DNA of 36,046 bases from CAZISM01 sp964541895 (GTDB taxonomy: Bacteria > Zhuqueibacterota > Zhuqueibacteria > Residuimicrobiales > Residuimicrobiaceae), in the NCBI GenBank assembly GCA_964541895.1, contig CAZISM010000051.1, positions 1 to 36,046 on the forward strand, read 5' to 3'. Position 1 is the stretch's first letter, and the number at the start of each line of letters is the position of its first letter. Position numbers and translations under genes: made by a program. The notes below the pieces were generated by a model. The model was given only the letters and a program-made list of their open reading frames with translations. It ran no database searches and had not been told where the DNA came from. Shown in pieces: positions 8,653 through 16,614 of the stretch.

Positions 8653-8656
8653 ATGA
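8471..8656 (+). pseudogene. Remnant of an unidentified gene, C-terminal part
   Basis: One plus-strand frame reads NIYETLKKYPNPR, stop (TAA, 8525-8527), KYIAIKIENVYGKAAF and on to ARAAGIPARILPDGWEAI, ending at TGA 8654-8656. The stretch after the internal stop looks like real protein in composition. Its final TGA overlaps the ATG of the acyltransferase gene as ATGA, the usual sign of translational coupling. More in-frame stops lie further upstream (8465 and others), so the gene appears decayed rather than interrupted once. I cannot name the family. Confidence 0.35.
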
Positions 8657-9381
8657 AGCGATATCGTAACAAAACGCCCGAACAGGTCATGCGTATGGTG
8701 ACCACCGAAATGATTGAGCGCGGCATCCGGCTCAGCCGCAGCAAAAATCGTCAAATCTACATCAGCAAATCATCTGCCGGCAAGGGCGTAGATATCGCAA
8801 CACTGAATCCGGCCACGCAGCAGGGCCGGCAGAATCTCGAAGCGTTCTTCAGACCTGTAAAACATCATTATACCTTTTCAGGATTGGGCGATCCCGAAGA
8901 GGCCAATGCCATCAACTGGCGAGTCTTAAACTTACCGCTGGGCCGACGGATCTTGCTGGTGGGGCAGGTGGCCGTCTCATTTCTGCTGAAAGCATCTCCG
9001 TTTAAAAATAGCCTGTTTCGCTGCATGGGCGCCCATATCGGTCGCAATACCGAAATCATGCAGTTCGTCTGGCTGGATCATTTTCGTCCTGAACTCATCT
9101 TTATCGGTGACCGAACCCTGATGGGAGCTTTTTCACGGGTAACCGTTCATGCCTATGAAGGGTGTGGCCGCTTCCGCTATGGCCTGGTCGAGATCGGCTC
9201 GCACTGCACGCTTGGCGCCGGTACCGGCATGGGCGTCATCAAAATCGGCGATCGCGTCCGCACTCTGCCGGGGACCACGCTTTCGCCCTACCTGGTTCGG
9301 ATCAAGCCTGGTTCCATTGTGGGGTGGAATCCACCCCGGGTCCAGGGAGCGGAACAGGCCGATGACATCGAGGCTGGGTAA
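8653..9381 (+). CDS. Left-handed beta-helix (hexapeptide-repeat) acyltransferase-like protein
   Basis: The 242-residue protein resembles the WbbJ/LbetaH acetyltransferase group, which transfers acyl groups from acyl-CoA to sugars or other acceptors. An N-terminal 90 residues are not recognised. A hydrophobic segment GRRILLVGQVAVSFLL (about 97-112) precedes the helix, which begins at about 120 with FRCMGAHIGRNTEIMQ and continues through IFIGDRTLMGAF, VEIGSHCTLGAG, MGVIKIGDRVRT and RIKPGSIVGWNPP, all [LIV]-G-x4 type turns. I choose the ATG at 8653 because GGGAGG lies five bases upstream, rather than the ATG at 8641 that overlaps this RBS. The hydrophobic segment suggests membrane association. 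The substrate is unknown. Confidence 0.75.
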   Translation: MKRYRNKTPEQVMRMVTTEMIERGIRLSRSKNRQIYISKSSAGKGVDIATLNPATQQGRQNLEAFFRPVKHHYTFSGLGDPEEANAINWRVLNLPLGRRILLVGQVAVSFLLKASPFKNSLFRCMGAHIGRNTEIMQFVWLDHFRPELIFIGDRTLMGAFSRVTVHAYEGCGRFRYGLVEIGSHCTLGAGTGMGVIKIGDRVRTLPGTTLSPYLVRIKPGSIVGWNPPRVQGAEQADDIEAG

Positions 9382-9595
9382 CAAGCGCTGCCTCATCGCA
9401 GCAGAGGGGCAGCCCGTCAGCCGGCGCTGCACCCGTTTTCCGGACAGAATCGAAACCGTCACTTGACGCAAATGAACCAGGGATAACTTCAAAGCGTATC
9501 GTAATGGCATCTGCGAATGCTTATGGGTCGATATGATCCGTCGTTGGCGCGGACCTGATCAGCTACCTGGCATAGTCGCGTAAGCGGCCTGATAC

Positions 9596-9629
9596 TGAAT
9601 AAAAAAAAAAGATCTCCACCGCCGTGTGC
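9596..9629 (-). terminator. Possible weak terminator of the fucose-isomerase-like gene
   Basis: Right after the stop codon the minus strand runs into a tract of about ten T (complement of the A-run at 9600-9611). The preceding GC-rich bases CACGGCGGTG can form only a 3-bp stem, so the hairpin is poor. I list it as a weak candidate because of the T-tract alone. Confidence 0.3.
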
Positions 9630-11039
9630 TCAAATTTCTTCCACCACATCAAATCCCGCCAGGCGTCCCATTTTTTTCACATCCGCAACCCAATTGCCGT
9701 AAAAGATCAGACGGTGCAGGCCGCCGGCATAATGGTGCAACATCTTGTCGGCATCAGCCACCTGAGTGGTCACTTTGGTGCGACAGCCGCGGTGCACATC
9801 CGGATTGTCGATTATTTTTCCGGTGCTGATCAGCATGGTTTTGGCATCAGCCAGTTTGGCCAGGGTGATTTCCTGGTCCAGGCGCATTTTCACCTGTACG
9901 GCCACTCCCTGGTTGTCCTCCATATGGGTGCGAATGAGGTAGGGCGCTTCCGGACCTTTCGGTCCGTCCATTTTCGTGGCGGCCACACAATGGGCATGGA
10001 TAACGGTGTTGGTTTTGGTATCGATGACCGGATCCGTAACAAAGCCGGGTCTGCCGCTGAGGTACTGCAGCAGAACCTGGGTAACGGTCGAGGTCAAGTC
10101 GGCTTCGCAGACACCGATGCGGTCGCTGTTGTTGAGCATGGTCCAGGCTACACAGGGATAAGCCGGCAGATCCTTGCGCTTGAACCCACCCAGACAGTCG
10201 ATGGTGATGACCTCAGAGTTATGCCTGGCCAGCAGCTCCTGGATGGCTAAATAGAGTTTCATGGAATCGATCACATCCTGCCGTTTTGGTTCGACCATGC
10301 GTTGGGCGCCGGCGATAAAGGCATCGGCCAGGCCGACCGCTGCTTTGACATCCGCTTTTTTATAGAGCGAGTTAAGCTCTGCGTAATCCATAAGTGAAAT
10401 GGAAAGACCAAATTTATTTTCCAGATCCAGTATCGCCAAGCTTTTTTCAAGCGTGGGCCGCAGGCAGAGTATGTGCGAATGTCTGGTTCGCTGCAATGCG
10501 GCAAAGATGCGCAGAGCCGGAATCAGATCGTTAAAATCGCTGCTGGAGATGACCTCCACCCTTTTGCCCTTTTTCTGCATATCCGCCACGGTGGACCAGT
10601 CGTGGCCGCTGTAGGGTTGCGAGAACAGCACAGTCGGAATGCCCAGATCCACGATCGGGGGGAACATGGCGCCGCATCCGGAGGTGAGATTGAAAGCCAG
10701 AATGCCGTCGACCTCCTTGACGGTGGCAAGAAATTTCGGCATATCGTCTGCGGTGCGAACCAGCTCGCCGCCATTGAATTCGACCTTAAAATCGATCTGC
10801 TCTTGCAGGCGGGCCAGGTGGGCGTCGATCAATTTCATCTCCGCCTGCACATCGAGATCCGGACACGGCCAGGTGGGAACCGGCTTGGCCATATAGGCCA
10901 CTTTGATACGAGTGGGTGCAGCAGGGGCGCTCGCCAAGGCGGCCGCTGTGTGGCCTAAAGAAGGCAGCGCCGCCAACGCGCCGGCGCCCAGGGCGGATGT
11001 AAAAAAATCCCGTCGCGAAATCCCAGTGTCTGTTTGCAT
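9630..11039 (-). CDS. Tat-exported L-fucose/arabinose isomerase-like protein
   Basis: The 469-residue protein starts at the ATG at 11039, which has GGAGGA four bases upstream; longer open frame upstream is not used. Residues 7-11 (SRRDFF is at 8-13) form a twin-arginine motif followed by an Ala-rich hydrophobic stretch, so a folded, cofactor-bearing protein is exported to the periplasm. The rest matches the fucose-isomerase-like fold (COG2407 type): GILAFNLTSGCG (112-123), VLFSQPYSGHDW, then IGVCEADLTSTVTQ with Glu312, VIHAHCVAATK with His350, and a C-terminal barrel with LRTHMEDNQG and TQVADADKMLHHYAGG. Glu312 and His350 are where metal-binding residues of the family are expected. Sugar isomerases are normally cytoplasmic, so the Tat signal is notable. 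The reaction is not certain. Confidence 0.8.
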   Translation of the reverse strand: MQTDTGISRRDFFTSALGAGALAALPSLGHTAAALASAPAAPTRIKVAYMAKPVPTWPCPDLDVQAEMKLIDAHLARLQEQIDFKVEFNGGELVRTADDMPKFLATVKEVDGILAFNLTSGCGAMFPPIVDLGIPTVLFSQPYSGHDWSTVADMQKKGKRVEVISSSDFNDLIPALRIFAALQRTRHSHILCLRPTLEKSLAILDLENKFGLSISLMDYAELNSLYKKADVKAAVGLADAFIAGAQRMVEPKRQDVIDSMKLYLAIQELLARHNSEVITIDCLGGFKRKDLPAYPCVAWTMLNNSDRIGVCEADLTSTVTQVLLQYLSGRPGFVTDPVIDTKTNTVIHAHCVAATKMDGPKGPEAPYLIRTHMEDNQGVAVQVKMRLDQEITLAKLADAKTMLISTGKIIDNPDVHRGCRTKVTTQVADADKMLHHYAGGLHRLIFYGNWVADVKKMGRLAGFDVVEEI

Positions 11040-11291
11040 GGTTCCTCCACAAGTGTGATGGCGTTTTTGCTCGAATTGCAGGAATTTGGACGATTGCCGA
11101 ACGGCGGCAAACGATGAATGCACCGGATTAAAAGAAACGGAAAGCCGACCACAGCACCTTTTTGTCATCCTGACCATGGTGCATTTTACCCCCAGCCTGG
11201 CGGTATTTTAGTCCATCAGAATAAGAACATCAAGCAACAGCTCAGAACAGGTTGCAGGAAAAAACGGCGTGGCGACGAGAAAGGGTCCACC

Positions 11292-12575
11292 TCATTTTTG
11301 CCCGTAATGGGCTTTGAAATCCTGCCAGCGATAATAGGGCGCCATATCGGTAGATAATGGAATTTTTGCTTCCTGTTCGCAATGCAGTATTTTTACGATC
11401 ACCTCCCCCGATTTACTGTTTCGGTAAAAAATAAGTTGCAGGTTGCTGCCCATGGGTGTGACCTTGAAATCACTCCATACCCTGTAGATCTGTTCAGGAT
11501 CGGGGCTCTGGTCGTACAGTTCATTGATATTCATCAAAGCCAGCAGCGCCGTGAGGTAACTGTCGTGACCAAATCGCAAATCCGCCGATAGCTTGCCGTT
11601 CGTAACCGCATCGTCCGCACCATCCAGGATGTTCTTCAATAAACCTCTGGCACTTGCTCTGGCTTCCCGGTTGGTAAAATCCAGGTACCTCTTGATGTTC
11701 ATGGTTTGCCACAGGGTAAAAATATCCTCTTGAGAAAAAATATCGAACAGCGTGACGTTCAAATGGTCTAAATCCTGAAGATCGCCTGCAACCTGAAAAA
11801 TGTCAAAAATAAAAACAGCGGCATCTTTGACATGCTCCCGGGCATACAGGGTATCGGCAAACAGGGTGGAAAGGAAAAGCGGGGTATCGAAATGGTTGTT
11901 CATAAAAGTACGGCAAACGCGATACAGGGAATCGTTCCCGGCCGTTGGATATTCTGTATTCAGATAGGTATATTTGTTGCTGGCTTCTCTGGTTATCGTT
12001 ATCTCTGGATTGAGCTCCTTCAGGCGCTCATTATTGGCCGCCATACTGAGTATGCAGCGTGGAACAACCGTCGACCGGCTATAGATCGTGCAGGCACGGC
12101 CATGTTTGGTGGAAAATATCTCAGGAAAGGAGCGGAACATGCGCTCGGCGATGCCTTTATGTTCAATAGCACCCAGGGCTGAGAGTTCACCATGGCGCTT
12201 GTCCGCGTCAGCCGCCAACTGCTTGAGCCTGTCGTATACACTGGCACCCAAAGCCGTCAGTTGGCCGGCCCGGGAAGCCTCCGTGAGCACGGCCAGCGGA
12301 CGATCATAATATGTACCGGAACTGAGATATCGTGAGCCGTGCCGCCCATAATGGCTGATGTAAAATGGTTTATATCCCTTCGGCGCAGGAGTAGCCCGGG
12401 TTTTGACATATGAGTAGGCATGATAAATGCCGCCGGCCTGCTGAATATTGCTGAAAAATTCTTCTCTGGTCGTCTGTGTCTTTACCAGGACAGGAAACAT
12501 CACGAGGACGGCAACCCATGTCGTGCATACTCTTTTCCTGTCGGGCCATTCAGTGTTGATCCTGCAGCCAGCCAT
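11292..12575 (-). CDS. Exported histidine-type phosphatase (MINPP/phytase-like)
   Basis: This is a 427-residue member of histidine phosphatase branch 2, the group of multiple inositol-polyphosphate phosphatases and acid phosphatases. The catalytic signature YGRHGSRY is at residues 76-83, with His79 expected to carry the phosphate, and the distal acid/base motif GHDS gives His337-Asp338. SRSTVVPRCILSMAAN (166-181) carries the conserved active-site Arg region. A hydrophobic stretch WVAVLVMFPVLVKTQT (20-35) serves as signal peptide. The ATG at 12575 has GAGGA five bases upstream; a longer frame starts only with TTG at 12698 and lacks an RBS. RHGSRY rather than RHGxRxP is what bacterial MINPP-like enzymes have. 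It probably liberates phosphate from phytate or phosphorylated sugars outside the cytoplasm. Confidence 0.88.
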   Translation of the reverse strand: MAGCRINTEWPDRKRVCTTWVAVLVMFPVLVKTQTTREEFFSNIQQAGGIYHAYSYVKTRATPAPKGYKPFYISHYGRHGSRYLSSGTYYDRPLAVLTEASRAGQLTALGASVYDRLKQLAADADKRHGELSALGAIEHKGIAERMFRSFPEIFSTKHGRACTIYSRSTVVPRCILSMAANNERLKELNPEITITREASNKYTYLNTEYPTAGNDSLYRVCRTFMNNHFDTPLFLSTLFADTLYAREHVKDAAVFIFDIFQVAGDLQDLDHLNVTLFDIFSQEDIFTLWQTMNIKRYLDFTNREARASARGLLKNILDGADDAVTNGKLSADLRFGHDSYLTALLALMNINELYDQSPDPEQIYRVWSDFKVTPMGSNLQLIFYRNSKSGEVIVKILHCEQEAKIPLSTDMAPYYRWQDFKAHYGQK

Positions 12576-12791
12576 GATTCCTCGTAATTTTGTTTCCAGT
12601 GCCCGTACGAACGTTCTCATTTTAATTAACCGTAGAGGGAATTTAGCCAGCAGGGCGCCGCAAAGCAAGCAAAATTTCCTTTGATATCTGATTTGCAAAA
12701 AGCTATATTCATTTAATTATTATTGCGATCGATCTCCGTCTCAAGAGCCTGTCTGAGTGGAGGTCGTGTCGGCAACAGGAGTGCATGAATC

Positions 12792-13355
12792 ATGCAAAAA
12801 ACAAAAATCCTGAAAGAGAATCAACGTAAAGAGCTGCTCAGTACGTTAAAGGCCCGTTTTGAAAAACACCGCCACCGCCATCAGGAGCTCGAATGGGATC
12901 AGGTGCGCGCCAGACTGGAAGCCGCTTCGGAAAAGCTGTGGTCCCTCCATGAAATGGAGAGAAGCGGCGGCGAACCGGATGTTGTCGAGTACGATCGCAA
13001 GACCGGCGAATACATTTTTTGCGATTGTTCCGCTGAAAGCCCGCAAGGCCGAAGAAGCGTCTGCTTTGACCGTGAAGCGCAGGAGGCACGTAAAGAACAC
13101 AAGCCGGCGCATAACGCAGCCGACATGGCCGCTGCCATGGGCATAACACTCTTGTCAGAATCACAATATCGCGAATTGCAAAAGCTCGAAGCTTTTGATA
13201 CGAAAACATCAAGTTGGGTGCAAACGCCTGCTGACATCAGAACACTCGGCGGCGCTCTTTTTTGCGATCGTCGCTATGATCATGTTTTTGTCTATCACAA
13301 CGGCGCTGACTCGTATTACGCGGCCAGGGGATTTCGTGGTTCGCTGAGGGTCTGA
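12792..13355 (+). CDS. DUF4256 family protein
   Basis: The 187-residue protein agrees along its whole length with the DUF4256 family, a conserved cytoplasmic family without an assigned function. Landmarks are KLWSLHEMERSGGEPDVV (about 48-65), TGEYIFCDCSAESP (about 71-84), GRRSVCFDREA, the EHKPAHNAADMAA helix, and the near-invariant end GGALFCDRRYDHVFVYHNGADSYYAARGFRG. There is no signal peptide or membrane segment. Cys and His residues are conserved in the family, but a metal site is only a guess. The ATG at 12792 has a weak RBS (GGAG at about 12777). It is divergent from the phosphatase gene and 169 bases upstream of the carbonic anhydrase. Confidence 0.9.
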   Translation: MQKTKILKENQRKELLSTLKARFEKHRHRHQELEWDQVRARLEAASEKLWSLHEMERSGGEPDVVEYDRKTGEYIFCDCSAESPQGRRSVCFDREAQEARKEHKPAHNAADMAAAMGITLLSESQYRELQKLEAFDTKTSSWVQTPADIRTLGGALFCDRRYDHVFVYHNGADSYYAARGFRGSLRV

Positions 13356-13524
13356 GCGGTGCATGCAGGAGCGTCTTCACCAGCTTCCGGCGGGCTCTGT
13401 CCCTGACCATCCGGGTGCGGGTGACACAGTACACTTTACAGGGAGCGAGCCTGAGCCGTGGCAAGCGCCTGCCCTTCTCTTGTGCAGGAGAGGCCGCCCA
13501 AACGGCCAGGCCATCAAAGACCGT

Positions 13525-14151
13525 ATGAAAACATTATCCGCACTTTTTGAGAATAATCGACAGTGGGCATTGCGCATTTCGCAATCCGACCCCCTTTTCT
13601 TCTCCCGACTGTCGCAACAACAGAATCCCGATTTCCTCTGGATCGGCTGTGCAGACAGCCGTGTGCCTGCCAATGAGATTATCGGACTGCTCCCCGGCGA
13701 GCTGTTTGTACATCGCAACGTTGCCAATCTGGTGATTCATACGGACCTGAATTGCCTTTCGGTGATTCAATACGCCGTGGATGTGTTACACATCAGCGAC
13801 ATCATCGTCTGCGGGCATTACGGTTGCGGCGGCGTAAGAGCGGCGCTGGAGGATAAGCCGCACGGATTGATCGACGCCTGGCTCACTCCGATTCGGGAAT
13901 TGCAGCAGAGAAACAGCCAGGAACTCGCACACATTGAGACGTTTGAGGGCAAGGTCCACCGGCTGTGCGAATTAAATGTAATCGATCAGGTAAAGCGCGT
14001 CGGACATACCCCGTTCGTTCAAGAAGCATGGCGGCAAAAACGGCCGTTGAACATTCATGGATGGATCTATTCTATTTCGGATGGCTTGCTGCAGGATTTG
14101 AATGCCTGTATTTCATCCGCCGCAGAATTAAACGCCTTGAATGATCGCTGA
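13525..14151 (+). CDS. can: Beta-carbonic anhydrase, type II (Can-like)
   Basis: The 208-residue enzyme interconverts CO2 and bicarbonate. With the ATG at 13525 the zinc ligands fall exactly at Cys42, Asp44, His98 and Cys101 (CADSR and CGHYGC), the same numbers as in Escherichia coli Can and Haemophilus HICA. This is strong support for this start over the upstream one at 13363. Trp39, Val47, Arg64 and Tyr83 are present, as in type II enzymes, and a Tyr at 182 matches Tyr181 of HICA. In HICA, Trp39, Arg64 and Tyr181 form a non-catalytic bicarbonate site that switches the zinc-Asp44 lock, so this enzyme is predicted to be allosterically regulated and active at high pH. No strong RBS is visible. 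The 169 bases upstream hold no recognised gene. Confidence 0.93.
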   Translation: MKTLSALFENNRQWALRISQSDPLFFSRLSQQQNPDFLWIGCADSRVPANEIIGLLPGELFVHRNVANLVIHTDLNCLSVIQYAVDVLHISDIIVCGHYGCGGVRAALEDKPHGLIDAWLTPIRELQQRNSQELAHIETFEGKVHRLCELNVIDQVKRVGHTPFVQEAWRQKRPLNIHGWIYSISDGLLQDLNACISSAAELNALNDR

Positions 14152-14422
14152 GCCGGCCGGCCACAAAGGATTGGACAGGCAGCTGATCATTTCCCCTGAC
14201 TCTGCCCTGGTGTGCAAAGGAACGGATTACCCGCGGCGTATGCCGCAGCCGGGTATCAGCCTGGTTGGAGATGAAAACAGTAGGAAAACTTTTTGGCAAT
14301 ACGATTGCCGATCCTCTTCCACCCTGCTCGCACATCCAGCGGGCTGCTCCGGGAGGATCGGCGAACCTGGTTCAGGCTTGCCACCTTCCTGCTCAGCATG
14401 ATTCTGTACCTTTGCGTATATC

Positions 14423-15475
14423 TCAAACGTTTGCCCTCGCCACCTCTTCCAGAAACATAAAGGCCAGGCCCTGACCGTATGCAGTCGGTACCTGGGGTAT
14501 GGCCAGGTAGTGGTCGCGATCCATCCCAACCGCGGTGCCGTGGGAGACGCCGCGCACGACGCCCTTTTCATCCACCTGGGCAGCCACAGCACCGGCCGCA
14601 GCAGCTATGGACTGTTTTGCGCGATCGATTAAATCCGCAGGCAAGAGCCCGAGCCGCAGCGCCGATGATAATCCGTAGCCGATGGCAGCTGAAGCCGAGG
14701 TTTCCAGGTATGAGGATGGATCGTCCAGGATGGTGTGCCAGAGCCCGGACCCATCCTGCAGCCGCAGCAACGCTTCCACCTGCGCCCGGTGCGTTTCTGC
14801 CACCATCCTGCGCGTGGCCGGCGAGGGATCGGCGATGCTGATGAATTCAGGACCTGCCGCGGTGAACCAGCCATTGCCCCGGGCCCAGCGGATAGCACCG
14901 AAATGGTCCCGCCGTACAAAGGACCAGCCATGGAACCATAGGCCGTCCCTGCCGTCAAACAGATGTTTGATGTGCAACAGGAACTGGTATTCCGCCTCTT
15001 CGCGATAGTCCCGACGCTCGCGAATCGCACCCATTTGGGCCAGAAAAAGCACGGTCATGTAAAGTGTATCCGCCCACAGCTCACCTTCGTTAACCAGGTG
15101 CGAGGTTATGTGCTGCAGGCCGTTCTCCCGGGTGCGCGGCATATCGTGCATAATCCATTCAGCCCAATCATCGCAAAATGAGAGCCAGGCTCTGTTCCCT
15201 GTTGCATGGGCCAGGCACGCCAGGGTAAGGAGCGGAGCCGAGGTGTTGACGTTGCGGACGGGCAAGCCCCGGGCGATCATGCGCTCGAACCAGTCGGTCA
15301 TGAACCGCAGTGTGTCCGGATCGCCCCTGTCCTGCCATCTCTTGAACAGGGCATAGAGTGCGACCCCCTGCGGCCATTCCCATTTATCGATGGCAAAATG
15401 GTCATCGCAGTCGGCATCACCCGCCGTCTGCAACAGCCGGCCGATGATCATGGAGGTCAGGTCGTTGGTACTCAT
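14423..15475 (-). CDS. Glycoside hydrolase family 88/105, unsaturated glucuronyl/rhamnogalacturonyl hydrolase
   Basis: The 350-residue protein is a YteR/YesR-like (alpha/alpha)6-barrel hydrolase. Such enzymes hydrate the 4,5-unsaturated uronic acid left at the non-reducing end by pectin or other polysaccharide lyases and release it. WEWPQGVALYAL (32-43) is the family's N-terminal helix motif. GELWADTLYM (131-140) holds Asp136, expected as the general acid/base, and WFHGWSF, WARGNGW (about 200-206) and DGSGLWHTILDDPSSYLETSASA are further signatures. No signal peptide is present, so it acts in the cytoplasm on imported oligosaccharides. The ATG at 15475 has GGAGA seven bases upstream. It is divergent from an AraC-type regulator 134 bases away, a likely regulator. 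GH105 is preferred to GH88 by motif style. Confidence 0.9.
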   Translation of the reverse strand: MSTNDLTSMIIGRLLQTAGDADCDDHFAIDKWEWPQGVALYALFKRWQDRGDPDTLRFMTDWFERMIARGLPVRNVNTSAPLLTLACLAHATGNRAWLSFCDDWAEWIMHDMPRTRENGLQHITSHLVNEGELWADTLYMTVLFLAQMGAIRERRDYREEAEYQFLLHIKHLFDGRDGLWFHGWSFVRRDHFGAIRWARGNGWFTAAGPEFISIADPSPATRRMVAETHRAQVEALLRLQDGSGLWHTILDDPSSYLETSASAAIGYGLSSALRLGLLPADLIDRAKQSIAAAAGAVAAQVDEKGVVRGVSHGTAVGMDRDHYLAIPQVPTAYGQGLAFMFLEEVARANV

Positions 15476-15556
15476 GGCGGTTCTCCGTTATGGTTTTTCG
15501 TATTTTTTCCGGCACAGGGCGGGCACGATGCCGCCGTAGCGCTCTGGTAACCGGTA

Positions 15557-15585
15557 AAATTAAAGAGCATAGTTTTGAAAAGCAA
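15557..15585 (-). promoter_or_regulatory. Possible promoter of the GH105 gene
   Basis: On the minus strand TTGCTT (15585-15580) and TAATTT (15562-15557) are separated by 17 bases, matching sigma70-type spacing with imperfect hexamers. It lies in the short divergent region between the GH105 and AraC genes, 82 bases upstream of the GH105 start. AT-rich composition makes chance matches easy. Confidence 0.3.
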
Positions 15586-15609
15586 GAGATATGATATAGC
15601 GAGGGCACC

Positions 15610-16599
15610 ATGACGAATGAATTCAAGCCGGAAAATCTAAGAGAGGAATACATCGCCCGTATGAATCGGGTTATCGATTATATCAATAATCATCTCGATG
15701 ATGAAATGACCCTTGCAAAACTGGCCGAGATCGCCTGCTTCTCCCCATTTCACTTCCACCGCCTGTTCAGTGCCGTCGTAGGAGAAACTGTCAGCCAGTA
15801 TATTCTGCGGCTGCGCATAGAAAAAGCCGCTGACCAGTTGATGTATCAGCGGCAAAAGTCCATCACCGCCATTGCCCTGGATTGCGGATTTTCCGGATCC
15901 GCGGTTTTTTCCAGGTCGTTTCGGGAGCAACGTGCCATGAGCCCGAGCGAGTGGCGTTCGCTTCACACCAAAAACCGCAAGGAATGCAAAACGGAGCGCA
16001 AACCCGGTCAACCGCTCCGCAAGGCCGGGAAAGCGACTTTTACTATTTCCATGTATTTTGATCCCGGCATTAACCAAACACTATGGAGGATTCAAATGCG
16101 GGAAACAAATCTGGAAGCAAAGGTGAAGGTGCAAAATCTGCAGGATATCACCGTGGCCTATGTGCGGCATGTGGGGCCGTACAAGGGAGATGCAGCCTTG
16201 TTCGACAAGCTGTTCACCAGGCTGTGCTCCTGGGCCGGAGCGAGAAATCTCATCAACATGGCGGAAACGCAGTTTTACTCGGTTTATCACGACAATCCGG
16301 AAGTGACCGACGCAGCCAAACTTCGTCTGAGCGTCTGCCTCTCCGTCCCTGCCGATACCGAGGTATCCGGCGAAATCGGCAAAATGATCCTCAAGGGCGG
16401 CCGCTATGCCATCGCCCGCTTTGAGATTGAACCGGACCAATTCCAGGCTGCCTGGGATACGGTCTATGGCGGCTGGCTGCCGGAGAGCGGTTTTCAGCCG
16501 GACGACGGGCCGACGTTTGAATGGTTTCACAGCACACCCAAGGAACATCCTCAGGGTAAATTTGTTGTCAGCATCTGTGTGCCGGTAAAACCGTTGTGA
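15610..16599 (+). CDS. AraC-family regulator with C-terminal GyrI-like effector domain
   Basis: The 329-residue protein combines an N-terminal AraC-type DNA-binding domain (about 15-115) with a GyrI-like ligand-binding domain (about 165-329). Two helix-turn-helix units are clear: MTLAKLAEIACFSPFHFHRLF, then KSITAIALDCGFSGSAVFSRSF followed by MSPSEWR, the family's closing signature. The effector half includes VAYVRHVGPYKGD, GGRYAIARFEI and HPQGKFVVSICVPV, as in Rob/SbmC-like regulators that bind small amphipathic molecules. Having the HTH first is the Rob/SoxS-type order. ATG 15610 has GAGGG four bases upstream. The divergent GH105 gene is the obvious candidate target, though GyrI-type domains are not generally sugar sensors. 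Confidence 0.9.
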   Translation: MTNEFKPENLREEYIARMNRVIDYINNHLDDEMTLAKLAEIACFSPFHFHRLFSAVVGETVSQYILRLRIEKAADQLMYQRQKSITAIALDCGFSGSAVFSRSFREQRAMSPSEWRSLHTKNRKECKTERKPGQPLRKAGKATFTISMYFDPGINQTLWRIQMRETNLEAKVKVQNLQDITVAYVRHVGPYKGDAALFDKLFTRLCSWAGARNLINMAETQFYSVYHDNPEVTDAAKLRLSVCLSVPADTEVSGEIGKMILKGGRYAIARFEIEPDQFQAAWDTVYGGWLPESGFQPDDGPTFEWFHSTPKEHPQGKFVVSICVPVKPL

Positions 16600-16614
16600 T
16601 GCCCTGATAAAATA

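Noticed and set aside
11040..11177. 46-codon extension of the isomerase-like gene
   Set aside because: It would bury the Tat signal inside the protein; GGAGGA stands right before the ATG at 11039.
13363..13524. 54-codon extension of the carbonic anhydrase
   Set aside because: Residue numbering of the zinc ligands agrees with Can/HICA only from ATG 13525, and the extension is low in protein-like content.
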